From contig NC_090020.1 of NCBI RefSeq assembly GCF_036417845.1, forward strand, positions 36,998,425-37,062,424: a stretch of 64,000 nt of DNA, written 5' to 3'. The notes under the pieces were generated by a model. It worked only from the letters and a program-made list of their open reading frames with translations. It had not been told where the DNA came from and made no database searches. Source of the stretch: Apteryx mantelli. Taxonomy: Eukaryota > Chordata > Aves > Apterygiformes > Apterygidae. The translations under genes and the position numbers were made by a program. Shown here piece by piece: positions 1 through 12,425 of the stretch; positions within the stretch are counted from its first letter, which is position 1; each line of letters opens with the position of its first letter.

Positions 1-3000
1 AAAGAGAAAGCAAAGTATAAGAAAGCAAAATGTTCTCATGTGAAGAAGATATTTCTAGCCTCTAATTTAATAATTAGCATTGCAATTTCCCAGCTTGTGT
101 CCAATGCCATAGCTATCTCATTCTATGCTGGAGACCAAAGGGGCACATACAGTTTTTTCAAATGGGAGCTGTCAAGCTGGCTTTATTAAACTGTTAGCTA
201 CTGCCTCCCCAGCAGGGTTACATCCTCTAACATATCAGCCTTCAGAATCACATTGAGCCAAAAAAGTTTGGAAAAATCCTTGGGTTGAAGTCACCAATAA
301 CTACCCTGTTCCCCAGCAGAGAAATCAACTGCATATTGCACGAGGTGTACACACCTCATTGCCCTGCTCGGTCTCATTGCGGTACACAGAACAGGACCTA
401 TCCTGTTAATTTTCTTGAGCTCAAGCAGTTTTTTTGATGTGTAATGTTACCTTCTTGTACCAGTAGGGAATTACATTAACTGGAACAAAAGCTGGAGTTG
501 CTGATGCCAGTTCTGCTGGCAGGAACATGAATAAGAGACCTTTAGAGCAAGTAATGCCTGACAGAGGGGGAACGGGGGAAAGCTGGGTGCTATGGTCACA
601 ACAGTGAGGTTTTCTCATCATGCTGTGTGGCAACTACTATTACATCTGTTTATAAAACAAAGCTCAAATTCCCATTTTTGATGGCAGCATGGAGACATGT
701 CTGAGCACCTCCTCTGCTGCATCTGCTCAGCCTGGTTTATCTTGGAAAACTGAAGTGCCAATGGACATCTGAGCCATCAGACACAGGAATAATCAGTCTG
801 ATTATTTGCAGCTCTCTACACATGCATTATAAGCATAGGTAGACAGTGCAGCTTCCTAAACTTAAAAACCAGCATTCACTTCAAAGCTATTCCAACCAGG
901 TTGTGGTGGTCTGTTTCTGGTGAGTAATGTTGCCATTATCCCAGCAGAGGGAAATCTGGAGACATTGTCAAAGGCACTGTATCCAAAACAGGTTTAGTTT
1001 TACTGAAATAAAACCAGCTTGTCATAAGTGTACTAGAATTAATTAGTAAAGGCCTTTCTTTTTAATTACATGACAGCAAACAATGATTAACTGATGTTAT
1101 TGTTGCCTGCATTAGGAGATGGTCGTTTTTAAGCTGCACTCCCAAGAATAAGATCTGGGGCATTAAATATATTAGTGCTGTTACTTGTTTTTCAATAAAA
1201 ATTAAGTTAGTTTTGGCAAGTTAAGTTTGAGCTCTGGCTATTAAGCAAGAGGTGTTATTTGGGATTTTTCTTTTTCAAATACTTTTTGTATGTCAGAAGT
1301 AGTTAACAGAACTTCTCAGGAGAAAAAAAAGACAAAAGGTATACTTCAATGTATCAAAAGCATCAGGCAGCACTCAAATACTTAAAACTCTCCTGATGCT
1401 TATGTTCTCTCTACACTGGGAGTCCTTCACCACGTAAGCGGAACAGTGCTAGGAAAGTGGTCATAGCAAGGATGTAGCTACACTGGCAGAACTACACTTG
1501 GTAATGATAGTGTAAAATAACTTTTCCCCCTCCCTCATGCCTCATCTTCTGCAGAAAGAAGCCAGACCAATGTAATGGTGTTTACATGAGGGGCTTCTGC
1601 TGACCTACCTACGTTGGGCAGCAATAGTAGCTTCATATGCCTGAGCAATGTTTAACTGGCAAGCCTGTAATGTAAAACTAACCATGTGAAAAATGGAAGC
1701 TCCTGGGTAGTTATTAGATTGAGAAAGAAGAGTTATTTCGTTATTATTCTTCTAATGTAAAGGAATTGGAACAGAAAACTGCCACCACTGTGGCTTAAGA
1801 TTAATTTGGTTTCATGTTTTAGGGGGATGAAAAACTCGAGTAAAAGCTACCCAGCACCAAGCCAGAATTATTCAAAAGTGATAGGAAATTAAACATTTGC
1901 AGAAGCAAACAACCACAGACTCCTACCCAATTTACTGGGCAAGCCTCCTTGGCTTGCTGCACAAGCCCTTGCCACAGAATTGCACTCCAGAATTTGAAAT
2001 TTCATTTTAATAATGATATTTCTGCAAAGAAAAAAACCTAAAGACATGTGGAATTGAAGCAGAGACATATTGCTACCTAAAGCCCAGAGCACTGGCTCAC
2101 CAACACAAGGAGTTTTATTTCCAGTGGGCAATTTCTCTTCCTCCCTCCGGCCTTTGCTAGAGGCTACTGCCCCCAGCACCACAGAAGCAGCCGGCAAAAG
2201 CATATCTGCTCTCAACTTTCCGCAGTTCACAGTATAAGCTGAAATCAGCAGCAATTTACATGTGAGGCTGGAAGCAATGGCAGGGCTGTAACAAACGTGT
2301 TTTCAATTTAGCCATCTCCAGTGTGGAAGCTGTGGGCCCATGGATATTTGTCCCTTAAAGCTGCCGCCTTGTTTTTTAATAGTTGTTTTTAACCTAGGCC
2401 AGTTTCTTGGTTTGAGTAACTTATGGCTTCACAAAGGGTTTCACAAGCCTCCCAGCTAGGAAGACTGGGGGAAGCACATGGCAGTGGGGAGAGGCCAGAA
2501 GACAGCTGCCAGCAGTCCCTGCCTCCCCATCTTGCCAGGAAATATCTGCAGAGCCCTCACCAGCAGCTGGGTCAGCGCAGGTAGCAGGGGACAGTAGCCA
2601 CGTCTACCTGCAAGCAGGGTTAAACAGTACATCTAATAAGTGTGTGAACTGCATCATTTGTCTCCAAGATGAGCTGAGAAGTCAATAACAATTTACACAT
2701 TTAGTCAGCTGTTCTGCAGAACACCCAGTTCATGTTCCTATCCCTATTCCTGAACACCCTCTTAGCTGTTTGATTGCTTCCATTTATATTGAACTCAGAA
2801 GCTGGATGTTTTTCAGCACCAGCTTTGCATTTCTATGTTAATATCCCTGTCATCAGTACATAGATCTGCACCAAGCTGAAAGGACAGAATGAAAAAGATC
2901 ACTGAAACAAATGGCATCATGGCATGTTTCATTTAAAAAATAAGCAACTCAAATTCAGATGATTTGAAAAATTATCTGTAATGCTGGAGTACCTTTTCTG

Positions 3001-5074
3001 GGGCAAATCGTGAGGCCCTGAGTTGTGGTCAGTACATGAAAACTGTAGAGTCCTCTGCAAACCCAGATTTCTACAACCTGTATATCTGGAAAGTTGGGGT
3101 GTCTTATAAATGCTTAGGAGCTCTTACTTCAAGATGTGCTTTTCTTGGAGCTTCTTTAGCAGGGCACACTACATCATGTGAACCCAGTGCTGCTGAGGAT
3201 AAACACAAACTTTACATATTAGTCCAATTCCTTTAATTGCTACTTCACTCTGTAAATATGATGAAGGTGCCAAGCCCTGTGCAGTTACTGAGGAAAAAAG
3301 TAGTACAGTTTCAGCATCATCTGCAAAGCTCTAACTATTAAATTATTTGAAGTATGGGCTGCAGATAGGTCAGGTGATTAGGAGGATTTTACACCTACTG
3401 AGAAAACCACCTCCAGGCTAAGTCAGTATAGCATCAATTCATTTTGGTGGCTGAATCTTTTTAGCAGGTTAGCGCTTCCTTCACATTTGTTGCAAGAAAA
3501 CAAGCTCTCCTTGCTTTAGTAGTACCACAAAGATTATTCAGAACATGCACTTTAAGATGTAAAAGCTAGGTAACAAGCCTTCCACACTGTCAGTGCTGCC
3601 CAGAGCTTTGATTTATCTGTACAAGGAACGAGTGCAGTATTAGCACTAGCACTTATATGTGCTTCCACAAGATAACTGTTTGCTGTCCCAGACAAAGCCT
3701 TTATCTGATCAGCAATTCAATCCTATCTGCAAGTGCTGGGTCAACAGGTTAACTGGAAATTTGTGACTGGCTTGATGATCCAGGAAAACTGCAGTGATGC
3801 CTCGCAGGTTTGTATTTGTAAGCCAGAAATATGTCGAGGTCAGTAAGTCAAAGGGCTCAGAGAGGCATCACCAAATTGTTTCAATTCCTGTGTCAGCAGA
3901 GTCCTGTTACTATTTAGTATTTTGAGTTTTACTGCCAACAGGGAACTTCTAAAGCAAAGACCCCTGAGGCTAGTGATTATATAATTCCCAACAGCATAAC
4001 AATACTTTTTGCATCTTTGTAGCTCTTTTGCCTGAAGTCAGCAAACTGCAGGTTTGGGAGGTCTACTTCCTCAGCAATTTAGGACAGGGCATTTGAATTA
4101 GAGATGCTCAGATGCCATGGAAAGAAAACACTGAAAGGAAAGGATTTTGCTTGGACAGACGCATGCTATTTTGGGTAGACACCTCACTCGATTGCTTTCC
4201 TCCTGTTAAGATGCTGCTATTATCCCATGCAAACCAACAGGTTCCTCCTGCGCAGTGTGGTGCTGCTCTCATAGCTGTAGCAGCACATAATTCCGTCTCG
4301 CTCCCAGCTGTGCCTTGGCAAGAGCCAACCCCTGGTGCTACTGCTGGTTTAGTCTTTAGTGGAATGATTGAAACGTGTATGTTCTTGGAAAGGCTTATGC
4401 AGTGATGGTCCAGGGAGTCCCTTGGCAGTAGCTTTAGCCAGAAAAGGACAATATACATGACTAATACCCACGCCACATTCTACAATCTTGCTAAGCAGAT
4501 TACAGTAATGGTTCTAAATTTTAGTCTGCCTTTCATTAAAGAATAGATTTTTTTTATTGCTTTTGCAAGCTTCCAGCGTGTTGTCAAAACTTTAAAATAC
4601 AAATTAAGCCTTTCTAGAAGTTTATCCTCACCATACTGTATGCATTATTGTCTCTGGTTGTCTGTAGCACCATGAAACATATACCATAAATGGTCTGGTG
4701 ACTAAACACATTCATGTGGTGATGCAGAGTTTTGCCTCCTGCTTCACATCAAGCCAGATTTAATCAAAACATGCAGAGGAGGAAAAACTTCTTATGGTAC
4801 ATGCAAAGATAGACAGATGTTTTTAGATCAGTTTTTTTTTTTAAATCCTATATTTACACTTGCTTTAAGACCTTGCTAGATTTTCTGTCTGTAACACTGC
4901 TATGTTCAAATGCAGTAGCCATATGGGAAAATGTTTGCAGTGCATGTTCACACACTGCAACACACCTTATTTTTCCAATAACTGAACATGGAAGAAGATG
5001 TAATTCCTGCTACCTGCTGAGCTTGCTCTGTAGCTTTTTGGCTGTTTTGGAGTAAACCCGTTTCCCCTCCCTCT

Positions 5075-5088
5075 CCCCCCCCCCCCCC
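5075..5088. repeat. poly(C) run, 14 C
   Basis: Uninterrupted run of 14 cytosines preceded by a C/T-rich stretch. The length is likely polymorphic and prone to sequencing error. Confidence 0.95.
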
Positions 5089-8000
5089 TTACTGTTTCAT
5101 AAAATCAGCAGTTTCTGCTAATTCTTAAATGTTGTGTCATATTTGGTTAGCAACAGGGAAAACAGCAGATCAGATTTAATTGTCGCATGAGATTTTTTCC
5201 TGATAAATTATGTGTACAGAAATAAAGAATCTGCCACCTTCACTGTCAGAACCACACTGTTTGCTACCACTGTTCAGGGCTGCTCAAAAAATTTATGTCA
5301 AAATCATCTGTTTTATGAAGACAGTATATGCTGGATGACATGAGTGAATTGCTGTGGGGGAAGGACATATTTAATATCCCTGTTTTAATCTCATATGTTG
5401 AAATACTCAATTTTTAATACTTTTGGGGAGTCACAGTACAAAAAGACATTTTGGGCTGAGAATATCACTGTTCCTTCACCTACTGTACCTGATCTTAGTC
5501 CAGAAACCTGATATCTTCATCTGTCAAAGATACAGTAACCCAGTGGTGCATGGGTTCTCTGACCCGCAGTCTTTTCATTATTCTGCTATCAAGGAGGAGC
5601 CAGACACCCACATCCCCAATTTCTGAGGAATTCTGTCTTTATTAGGTGCCCCAGGGTCACTTCTTGCCAATAATGCAGCAATTGTAATAACTTACCATAG
5701 CATAAGACTTACAGCAGTTTTCTGAATTTTTGTGAAATGCAAATTTTGCAATAGTTTGAATTATTTCTAATAAAATTATGGACATAAGGTAGGGGTTTTT
5801 TTAAGCTATTATTTCTTTTCTCTTTAGTCTTAGATGAAAGAAAACTGGAATATTAAATATGCAGCACCAAATATGCAACACCAAATGTCCTGAGCTAATG
5901 CTTTGGAATAAACCTGATGGTGCTCAGGACCTTTCCTCTCCCCCCTCCCCCCCCCAAAGTAATTAAAATTTTCCCTGGCAACTTGAAATGTGTTCATATG
6001 CATGTGCATTCATGTATAGCCAGGCATATGCATGGATGTATGGAAGAGCTTGTGTTTGAGCAGCCTACTCAATGGACTTTCATCAAGCCTTTTGTATATG
6101 CATGAGAACCATCTATCTGCATACATGGGAGCAGTTAAATCTGTTTGCAGTAGCTTTATATTTGCTAAGAGATTCAGCATTAGACAGGCTTGCTCCAGCC
6201 AGTGACAAGCTAGTCCAGACAGTTGACCTAAGGTGCAAAATAAATACAACTATTATGAAGGGTTTTTTTTCCCCCTGTCTTTATGTACATATTCTCCATT
6301 ATTTGAGTAAAATCTAAATATGACTGCTAAGCCTTTTATATCTTAGGACCTCACTCATGACATGCCACAGATATCCTCATCTAGCTTGTGTAGTAGATAC
6401 TGCCATTTGGGTAGGAGTGGTGGCAGTGAGAGGTATCTGAGCTGACCGAAAACCAGGCACTTTCCCTTTCAGCAAAGGGATGTCAGGAGGGACACAACTG
6501 CTTTGGATGGTTTTGACAGAGATGAAGGTAACACACTGGAGCTCTTTTTATAGTGAGGAGATAGGGCAAAGGAAAACCAAGCAGTTTTGGTTTGTTTGCT
6601 TCGAGGATGATCATATTCCTACAAGATCGTGTTGGAAAGAAAACATGAGGAAATTCTGCTTAGAAAGAATGCATGAAGCATCTTTTGTACTCCTGTTCTA
6701 CCGCATATGAGCAGATAGCCTTCCTTTCAGGAGTTTATTTTAATATGAGCAACCACCTTGGAACAGAAATTCTCTCATCTAGTTCCTACTTTTTTCATCT
6801 CTCTCCTCAGAGATCTTCTTTCATTGGAAAAATTCCTCAAGAGCTCTTTTCGAGGAAGAGTGACATAGAAACAATGTGGTTTTCTTTTAGATTAGCTTTC
6901 TAATTACACCAGATGCCTTCTACAGTGTCCTCTGGCTTGTTGCCTATATTTACTACAGTACTGTAAGTTGGTTCATGGAAAGAAAAGAACTAGATTAATG
7001 CCAATTTAAAGCTTGGACTTGCACATCTCTCTCCTAGAGAAAAACCTGTGATAATATAAAGTTTATTTACCTAACACTGCAAAAGTTACAGTTTAGACAG
7101 TTCTTTGTCAACATAGGCTTCACATTCTGTGAGGATATGGAAAGGATAAAGCCTGTAAATGCAATATGCTCTAAGGACTGATGAGCAGAGATCACATACT
7201 CTTACTGTTGAAATCCTTCTCAGTTTGGTCTGTTGTCTCCTTCAGAGGAGATTCTACCACAATCTGAAGGCACTCAGTTTCTTTGAGATATACTTGTTTG
7301 TATTTTTGGTTTTTCACCTAGAAGTAATATTTTTTTCTCTTGCTTTGTTGACTCAGACTTCCCTGAAGAGCTTACAGAGACTCTGACTGTGCAAATCCTA
7401 CCAATTTAATAGGTCCTCAGTCTCAGCTGAAGCCTCTAGGCAGTATTGTAATACCAAAAAAGTTACTATGTGAATGGTTTTAAGCATCCTAAAACCCCTG
7501 TTCTCCCTTTAGAGAGATTTAACTATATTATTTAAGAAGCATGACATTACATATATAGTTTGAAGATTGCTGCTAATACATTTCTCCATTGCATGCATGG
7601 TCTGCCCTTGAGGGAAGGCACGGGCTGTGCACACTTCTAAATCAGGAATGCAGCCTACACTTACACCACTTCTGGCAATGTCAGAAAGTTTCATTGGCTT
7701 TAGCAGTTAAGGAAGATTTATACAGAAGAGATTTCAGAAGCGTACCAAACCCATTATTAGCTTTTGACACTAAGCTCTTGTGTTTTGGATCTGCTGTTAA
7801 ATGGAAAGGAACAGCAGAAAAACTGAGAAGAGGTTAGGATGACCTGGCCTCACTTTGAGTTATGCTTAAATGGCCAGATACAACCTCTACTCCTCTCTGG
7901 AGGAAGAAGAGGAAGGCAAAGCCACAATCCCCAAAACTGTCAGAAAAGCAGGCTCCAAGTTTTACTCCAAAATAACTGTCCCTTTTCAAACTGCTCTCAT

Positions 8001-9686
8001 TTTGGAGCCAACATTATACTATTCATGCTGGCACACGGCAGCAATTTTCTTAATTCTACGAGACTGCCAATAAGATTTATAGATACTGGTTAGTGCAGAT
8101 ACCAAAGTAAAAAGTCACCAAACAAAAAAGCAAAACAAAGTTACACTTCTCTCACTTTAAGAAGTGGATGTTTCTGACCTTCTGCCTCCTCACTGGCCAC
8201 TGTTAAAGGTGTATGTGGCAGTATATTCTTGCCACTTTGTCCTAGAAGGTCCCAAAGTGTCCATGATACTTTCAGAGTTGTCTATAGTGAGGATCATAGG
8301 GTATATAGTAGCACTGACAGCTAACTGCATCAAACTGTATGAGACTCACATGCATCTAACTCCTCCTGCATTTACTGCTGGGAATCATGGAAAAGTGAAT
8401 CGGTGCCCCAGCATGTTGGCCAGAGTGCAATATCCTTTTTCCTGCTGGAAGTAATTTGCTTACATATAGCTACTGTATATAGGCACATTCATTCTGATTT
8501 AATATGGTAGATGGATATCCCACCTGAAAGGCAAAGGTCTCAGGTGGGTCCCCAGACAGAAGAATACAAAATATAGGCTTGTGGTACCTGAAGCATCTGA
8601 ACAGCTACTGGCTGGTGAATAAACTCTCTTCAAAGTGCTCATTCTTGCCTCAGTTTGGCAAAACTATTTATGCACGAACAGGACTACAGAAAGGGAATTC
8701 AAGAAGCCTGCTCATCTCTGATTGCAAGAGGAACAAAGAAATGGTAGCATACTGCCCATGGTTATGACCTTTCCTTTGAGTCAAGGTACACACCTTTGTA
8801 TTGTGAGCACTTGAGCTAGAGACTTTTGTCTTTAGTAGACACAGACTGCTTTCAGTCCATATTTTTTTTAATATCAGATCTGAGCACTCCATACAACCCT
8901 CAGCCTCATGGCTGAGCTCACAGCCTCCTTGTGAGCTTGCAGTTTTGCTCCCGATTTATTTGGGCTCATGACACACTGCTACAGTTCTGTTCCCCCATAC
9001 CTATTAAAATTCTTACCTAAAGAGGCAAAAGCCACAAAGAGAAAATAAAGGAAAGAAATTGCCTGTGTTTTTAGCAGTTTGTTTTGCAACAGGAACATTT
9101 CTATCACCACTGCCTGCGGAAGAGGTCTGTGGTGTTTGAGGAAAAAGCCATATTCTGCACAAATGCTCCAAGTTCAAGTACAAAAATAGTAGGAGGTGTA
9201 TCTACAACAACGTGTGGCTGCTGAGTCTCCACAATCCATTTTGTATTCAGGAGTTCATAACATTGAAACTTTCTTCCTTGCATCTTTCCTCAAGTATCTA
9301 ATCATTTCTCAAGCTTTGAGGAAAGACTCCTCTATTTAGTATGAGAGATCAACTCTCCCATCAAGTTCCACCCCAATGTGCATCAAGTCCTGAGACCTTC
9401 CAGGCCAAAGAGGTTCCCCTATAGCAGATGGGACCCAAATGAGCTACAGAAATACCCCTAACATCTGAGGTCAGGACATGTTTCAGAGATCAAGATGTAT
9501 TAGTAGCTAAAATATTTATTCCACACCTCTGCAGAGCAGCTTATCAAGTACTTCATCACTACCATGAAAAAAAACTACTTTATACATGTGACAAGCATGG
9601 GACATCTCTTCTAGAGAAGCTTACCAGAATTGTAGTTCCAGATGCTCATTCAGTCTATGCTCATTCACTATCCCTCCCCACACCTT

Positions 9687-9706
9687 CCCCCCCCCCCCCC
9701 CCCCCC
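9687..9706. repeat. poly(C) run, 20 C
   Basis: Uninterrupted run of 20 cytosines, the longest C/G homopolymer in the window. The complementary strand is a G20 tract able to form a G-quadruplex. The exact length may be unreliable in an assembly. Confidence 0.95.
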
Positions 9707-10956
9707 GCTTTTTCTATGCTGTGTCAAAGACCAAAGAAATAGAGTACATGCCTTGCACTACCCTTTTATGGTCATGCATACACACACCCCAGGGTGCTGC
9801 AGAGACAGACAAACTTCTGTAGAGCTTAAGCAGTTAGTCACTGCAATCTCTGGTCTGACAATTACTGGAGCCTTAAATAACTTCTTTTCAGCTAAAATAG
9901 GGCCAAAGCAAGGGAAAGGAAAGCCATAAAGAGCAGCACAAAGCCATGGGGCTATCAGAGCAGAAAGGCAAGGAAGAAAGGATAAGGCAGCAGCACTGGC
10001 AACATAGGCAGGACTTTGGCCAAGAAAAGTACTCAGGCCAGCAGTCTCAAAGGGCTTGAATGGGAAGGAGAGGAGACAGGCCACATGCCTCCAGTGTGGC
10101 AGTGCAAGCTCAGCAGTCAGCACTCAGCAGAGCTGTAACAAGCGTCCTGCTTTGATGCCTTCATTCAAGCATCTCTACAGTCACATTTTGAGAGATGCAG
10201 CTTGAGAAAGAGACTGGGCTGGTTTTACCAGTGTGGGAAGAGTGTGGCATCAAGTGGGAGGCTGGTGGGAGAAGCCAATGCTGCACAGATGTCTTGAAGC
10301 TTGTCTTGCTACAAACTGGCACAAGACAACAGGTTTTATAGCATAAAAGTCATGTGTTTAATCTACCTATTTGGAGCATACATCACCCTGCTTCTTATTT
10401 TATGAAGAATTGTCTTTACTTGCATTTCACTGCAGGGAGCAGAGCTCTCATCTGCTTGACAAACATGTCTGGTGTCTCTTGACGGTTGAAGGTGCACAGC
10501 CAAATACTTAACAACAGCAAGACCTGAGCTAAGGTTTGAGGCTGATCATGCTGTCTGACTCCATAATATAATTTTGTGTAACCTCTCACTCAAGCAGAGC
10601 CAATATAAGGCTGGAGCATGAGTCAAGACTTGGGCCTGCTAGTGCATGTACAGTTTTGTCCCATGTATAGTATTCTTGAACAGCATATTTTGAAAACAGC
10701 ATATTCCCTTCCAGTTCAGAAGTGCCTTTTCTTCCATCTAGCCAGAATAAAGATGGTTTTATACTGACAACTCTTTAACTTATTGATAGGGAAGTAACAG
10801 AAGTGGAAGATGTCCAAGAACAAGGATGATTTTTGACAGGGGAGAGGCAACTGTTTACCAGCTCTAAGAGGAAGCAAGAGAAAGATCAAGAACTTAGCCA
10901 GACTTGTTGATGAAAGATGCATAATAGTCCAAGTTACTCATTTTATTCTCCCTCCC

Positions 10957-10974
10957 ATATATATATATATATAT
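10957..10974. repeat. (AT)9 microsatellite
   Basis: Nine perfect AT dinucleotides directly following a CCTCCC stretch. Confidence 0.95.
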
Positions 10975-11175
10975 GCTAGGTAATGCTTATTTCTGAGTGC
11001 CAAATGCAGCAGAAAATATGGAGATTTTTCTTGTATTATAAGTTTGTTGGAACTTGTTACAGTCTCAGTCTGGGGGAGGGAGAAGTACAGCCTACAGTTG
11101 TCTTTGGTATGGTCCTCAGAGATATGGGCCAGCCTTAAGGGGCACACAGCAGAGCCTTTGTATTTCTGATGCAGT

Positions 11176-11243
11176 GATTAACTTAAGGCAGTTAAAATAC
11201 CCAGTGTATCTTGCAGGAAATGGATAGGTCACAGACTCTGGCT
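11176..11243 (+). repeat. Diverged local duplication, copy 1
   Basis: This segment aligns with 12351-12425. They share a 24-base identical block (11177-11200 against 12352-12375), then the shared words CAGTGTATCTTG and TCACAGACTCTGG with scattered substitutions and a short length difference. Copies lie in direct orientation about 1.2 kb apart. Similarity fades quickly on both sides. It may be a fragment of an unclassified dispersed repeat. Confidence 0.8.
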
Positions 11244-12350
11244 GGAAGACCATGCTAGAAACACTTAAGGAGCAAGGCACATAGCTAGAAGTGAGGACGC
11301 ACAGAGCAGCTGTAGATGGTGTTGCCAGCAGAAAAGCTTGGTAACTGCCAGTTGGGATTTTCTATTTAAGCTCTAGCAAATGAATGTAGCAGACAATACT
11401 ACAGCATATACATCACTAAATCGAACAGCAACTTCATTTTAACTTTGAGTGTACATTGTTTTCTGCTACCTTTTTTACCACCCCTAGGAGCTGGAGGCTC
11501 CAAGAACATCATCACAGAGCTAGAAATAGCAGGCTGTTAAAATCCAACTACTCTGAAAGAGGCAACCAAGAGAAAGAGAGGCTTGTTGTGTGGATGGGGG
11601 CATGGTAGGCACCTCAACTTTGCTCAGCTCAGAGCCAGCCATTTTAAATTGGTTTGTAGCAGAGAAGGAAAGTGCTCAGGATCAACAGGATAAGCAATGT
11701 TACACTGGGTTTTTCTTCATCTACTTGCTTTTTCAGGACTTTAGGCCTTTTAAAGACTGACAGCCAAGTGCTCAGTGAGGAGTGATGTTGCCCTAGGTTT
11801 GACACCTAAGGTTACCCAACAGAAGCTGCAGGGTGGTCTGCAATGACAAGGAAGCAAAGTCATACCCCAGCAAAAAAACAACAACAAACTAAAAAACCTC
11901 AAACACCATGCAAAGTTTCATTATTTTTGTTTAGATTAGTGAGTTTCATTTTTCCTCTCATGTAGCCCAGGAAACCTGTACCCTGTGTGTCAGTATGCTC
12001 CTTGCTAATTGGTGTCGCCTACACCCAAGAGACACATGAAAAGGAACAAGGGCAGCAGATCACAGCGGGGTGCAACACACTTACAGTACCCCAATAGACC
12101 TCAAAACCTTTATACACTACTTTGGTAGGCAAAACCCTCAGTATAGCCTCAGAGGAAAGTCAGAGGTTTTAGCAGGAATAGGGGCAGCAGATTTCTTAGT
12201 GCAGTGTTTTGAAGAAGACAGAGCTTAGTGCTCACCTGGCTGCTTTGTGTGCAAGAACACCACCGGCAAACTAACAGGGGCCTAATGCAGTGGGAAAGGG
12301 GCAGGATAAGAAAGCAAGTTCAAGGTAGCATTAACTCTCAGGCATATGAT

Positions 12351-12425
12351 AATTAACTTAAGGCAGTTAAAATACTTCTGCTCAGTGTATCTTGTAGAAA
12401 ATGGGTAGATCACAGACTCTGGTTG
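12351..12425 (+). repeat. Diverged local duplication, copy 2
   Basis: Partner of 11176-11243. This copy is slightly longer because of a few extra bases after the shared 24-base block. Otherwise most positions match. Confidence 0.8.
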
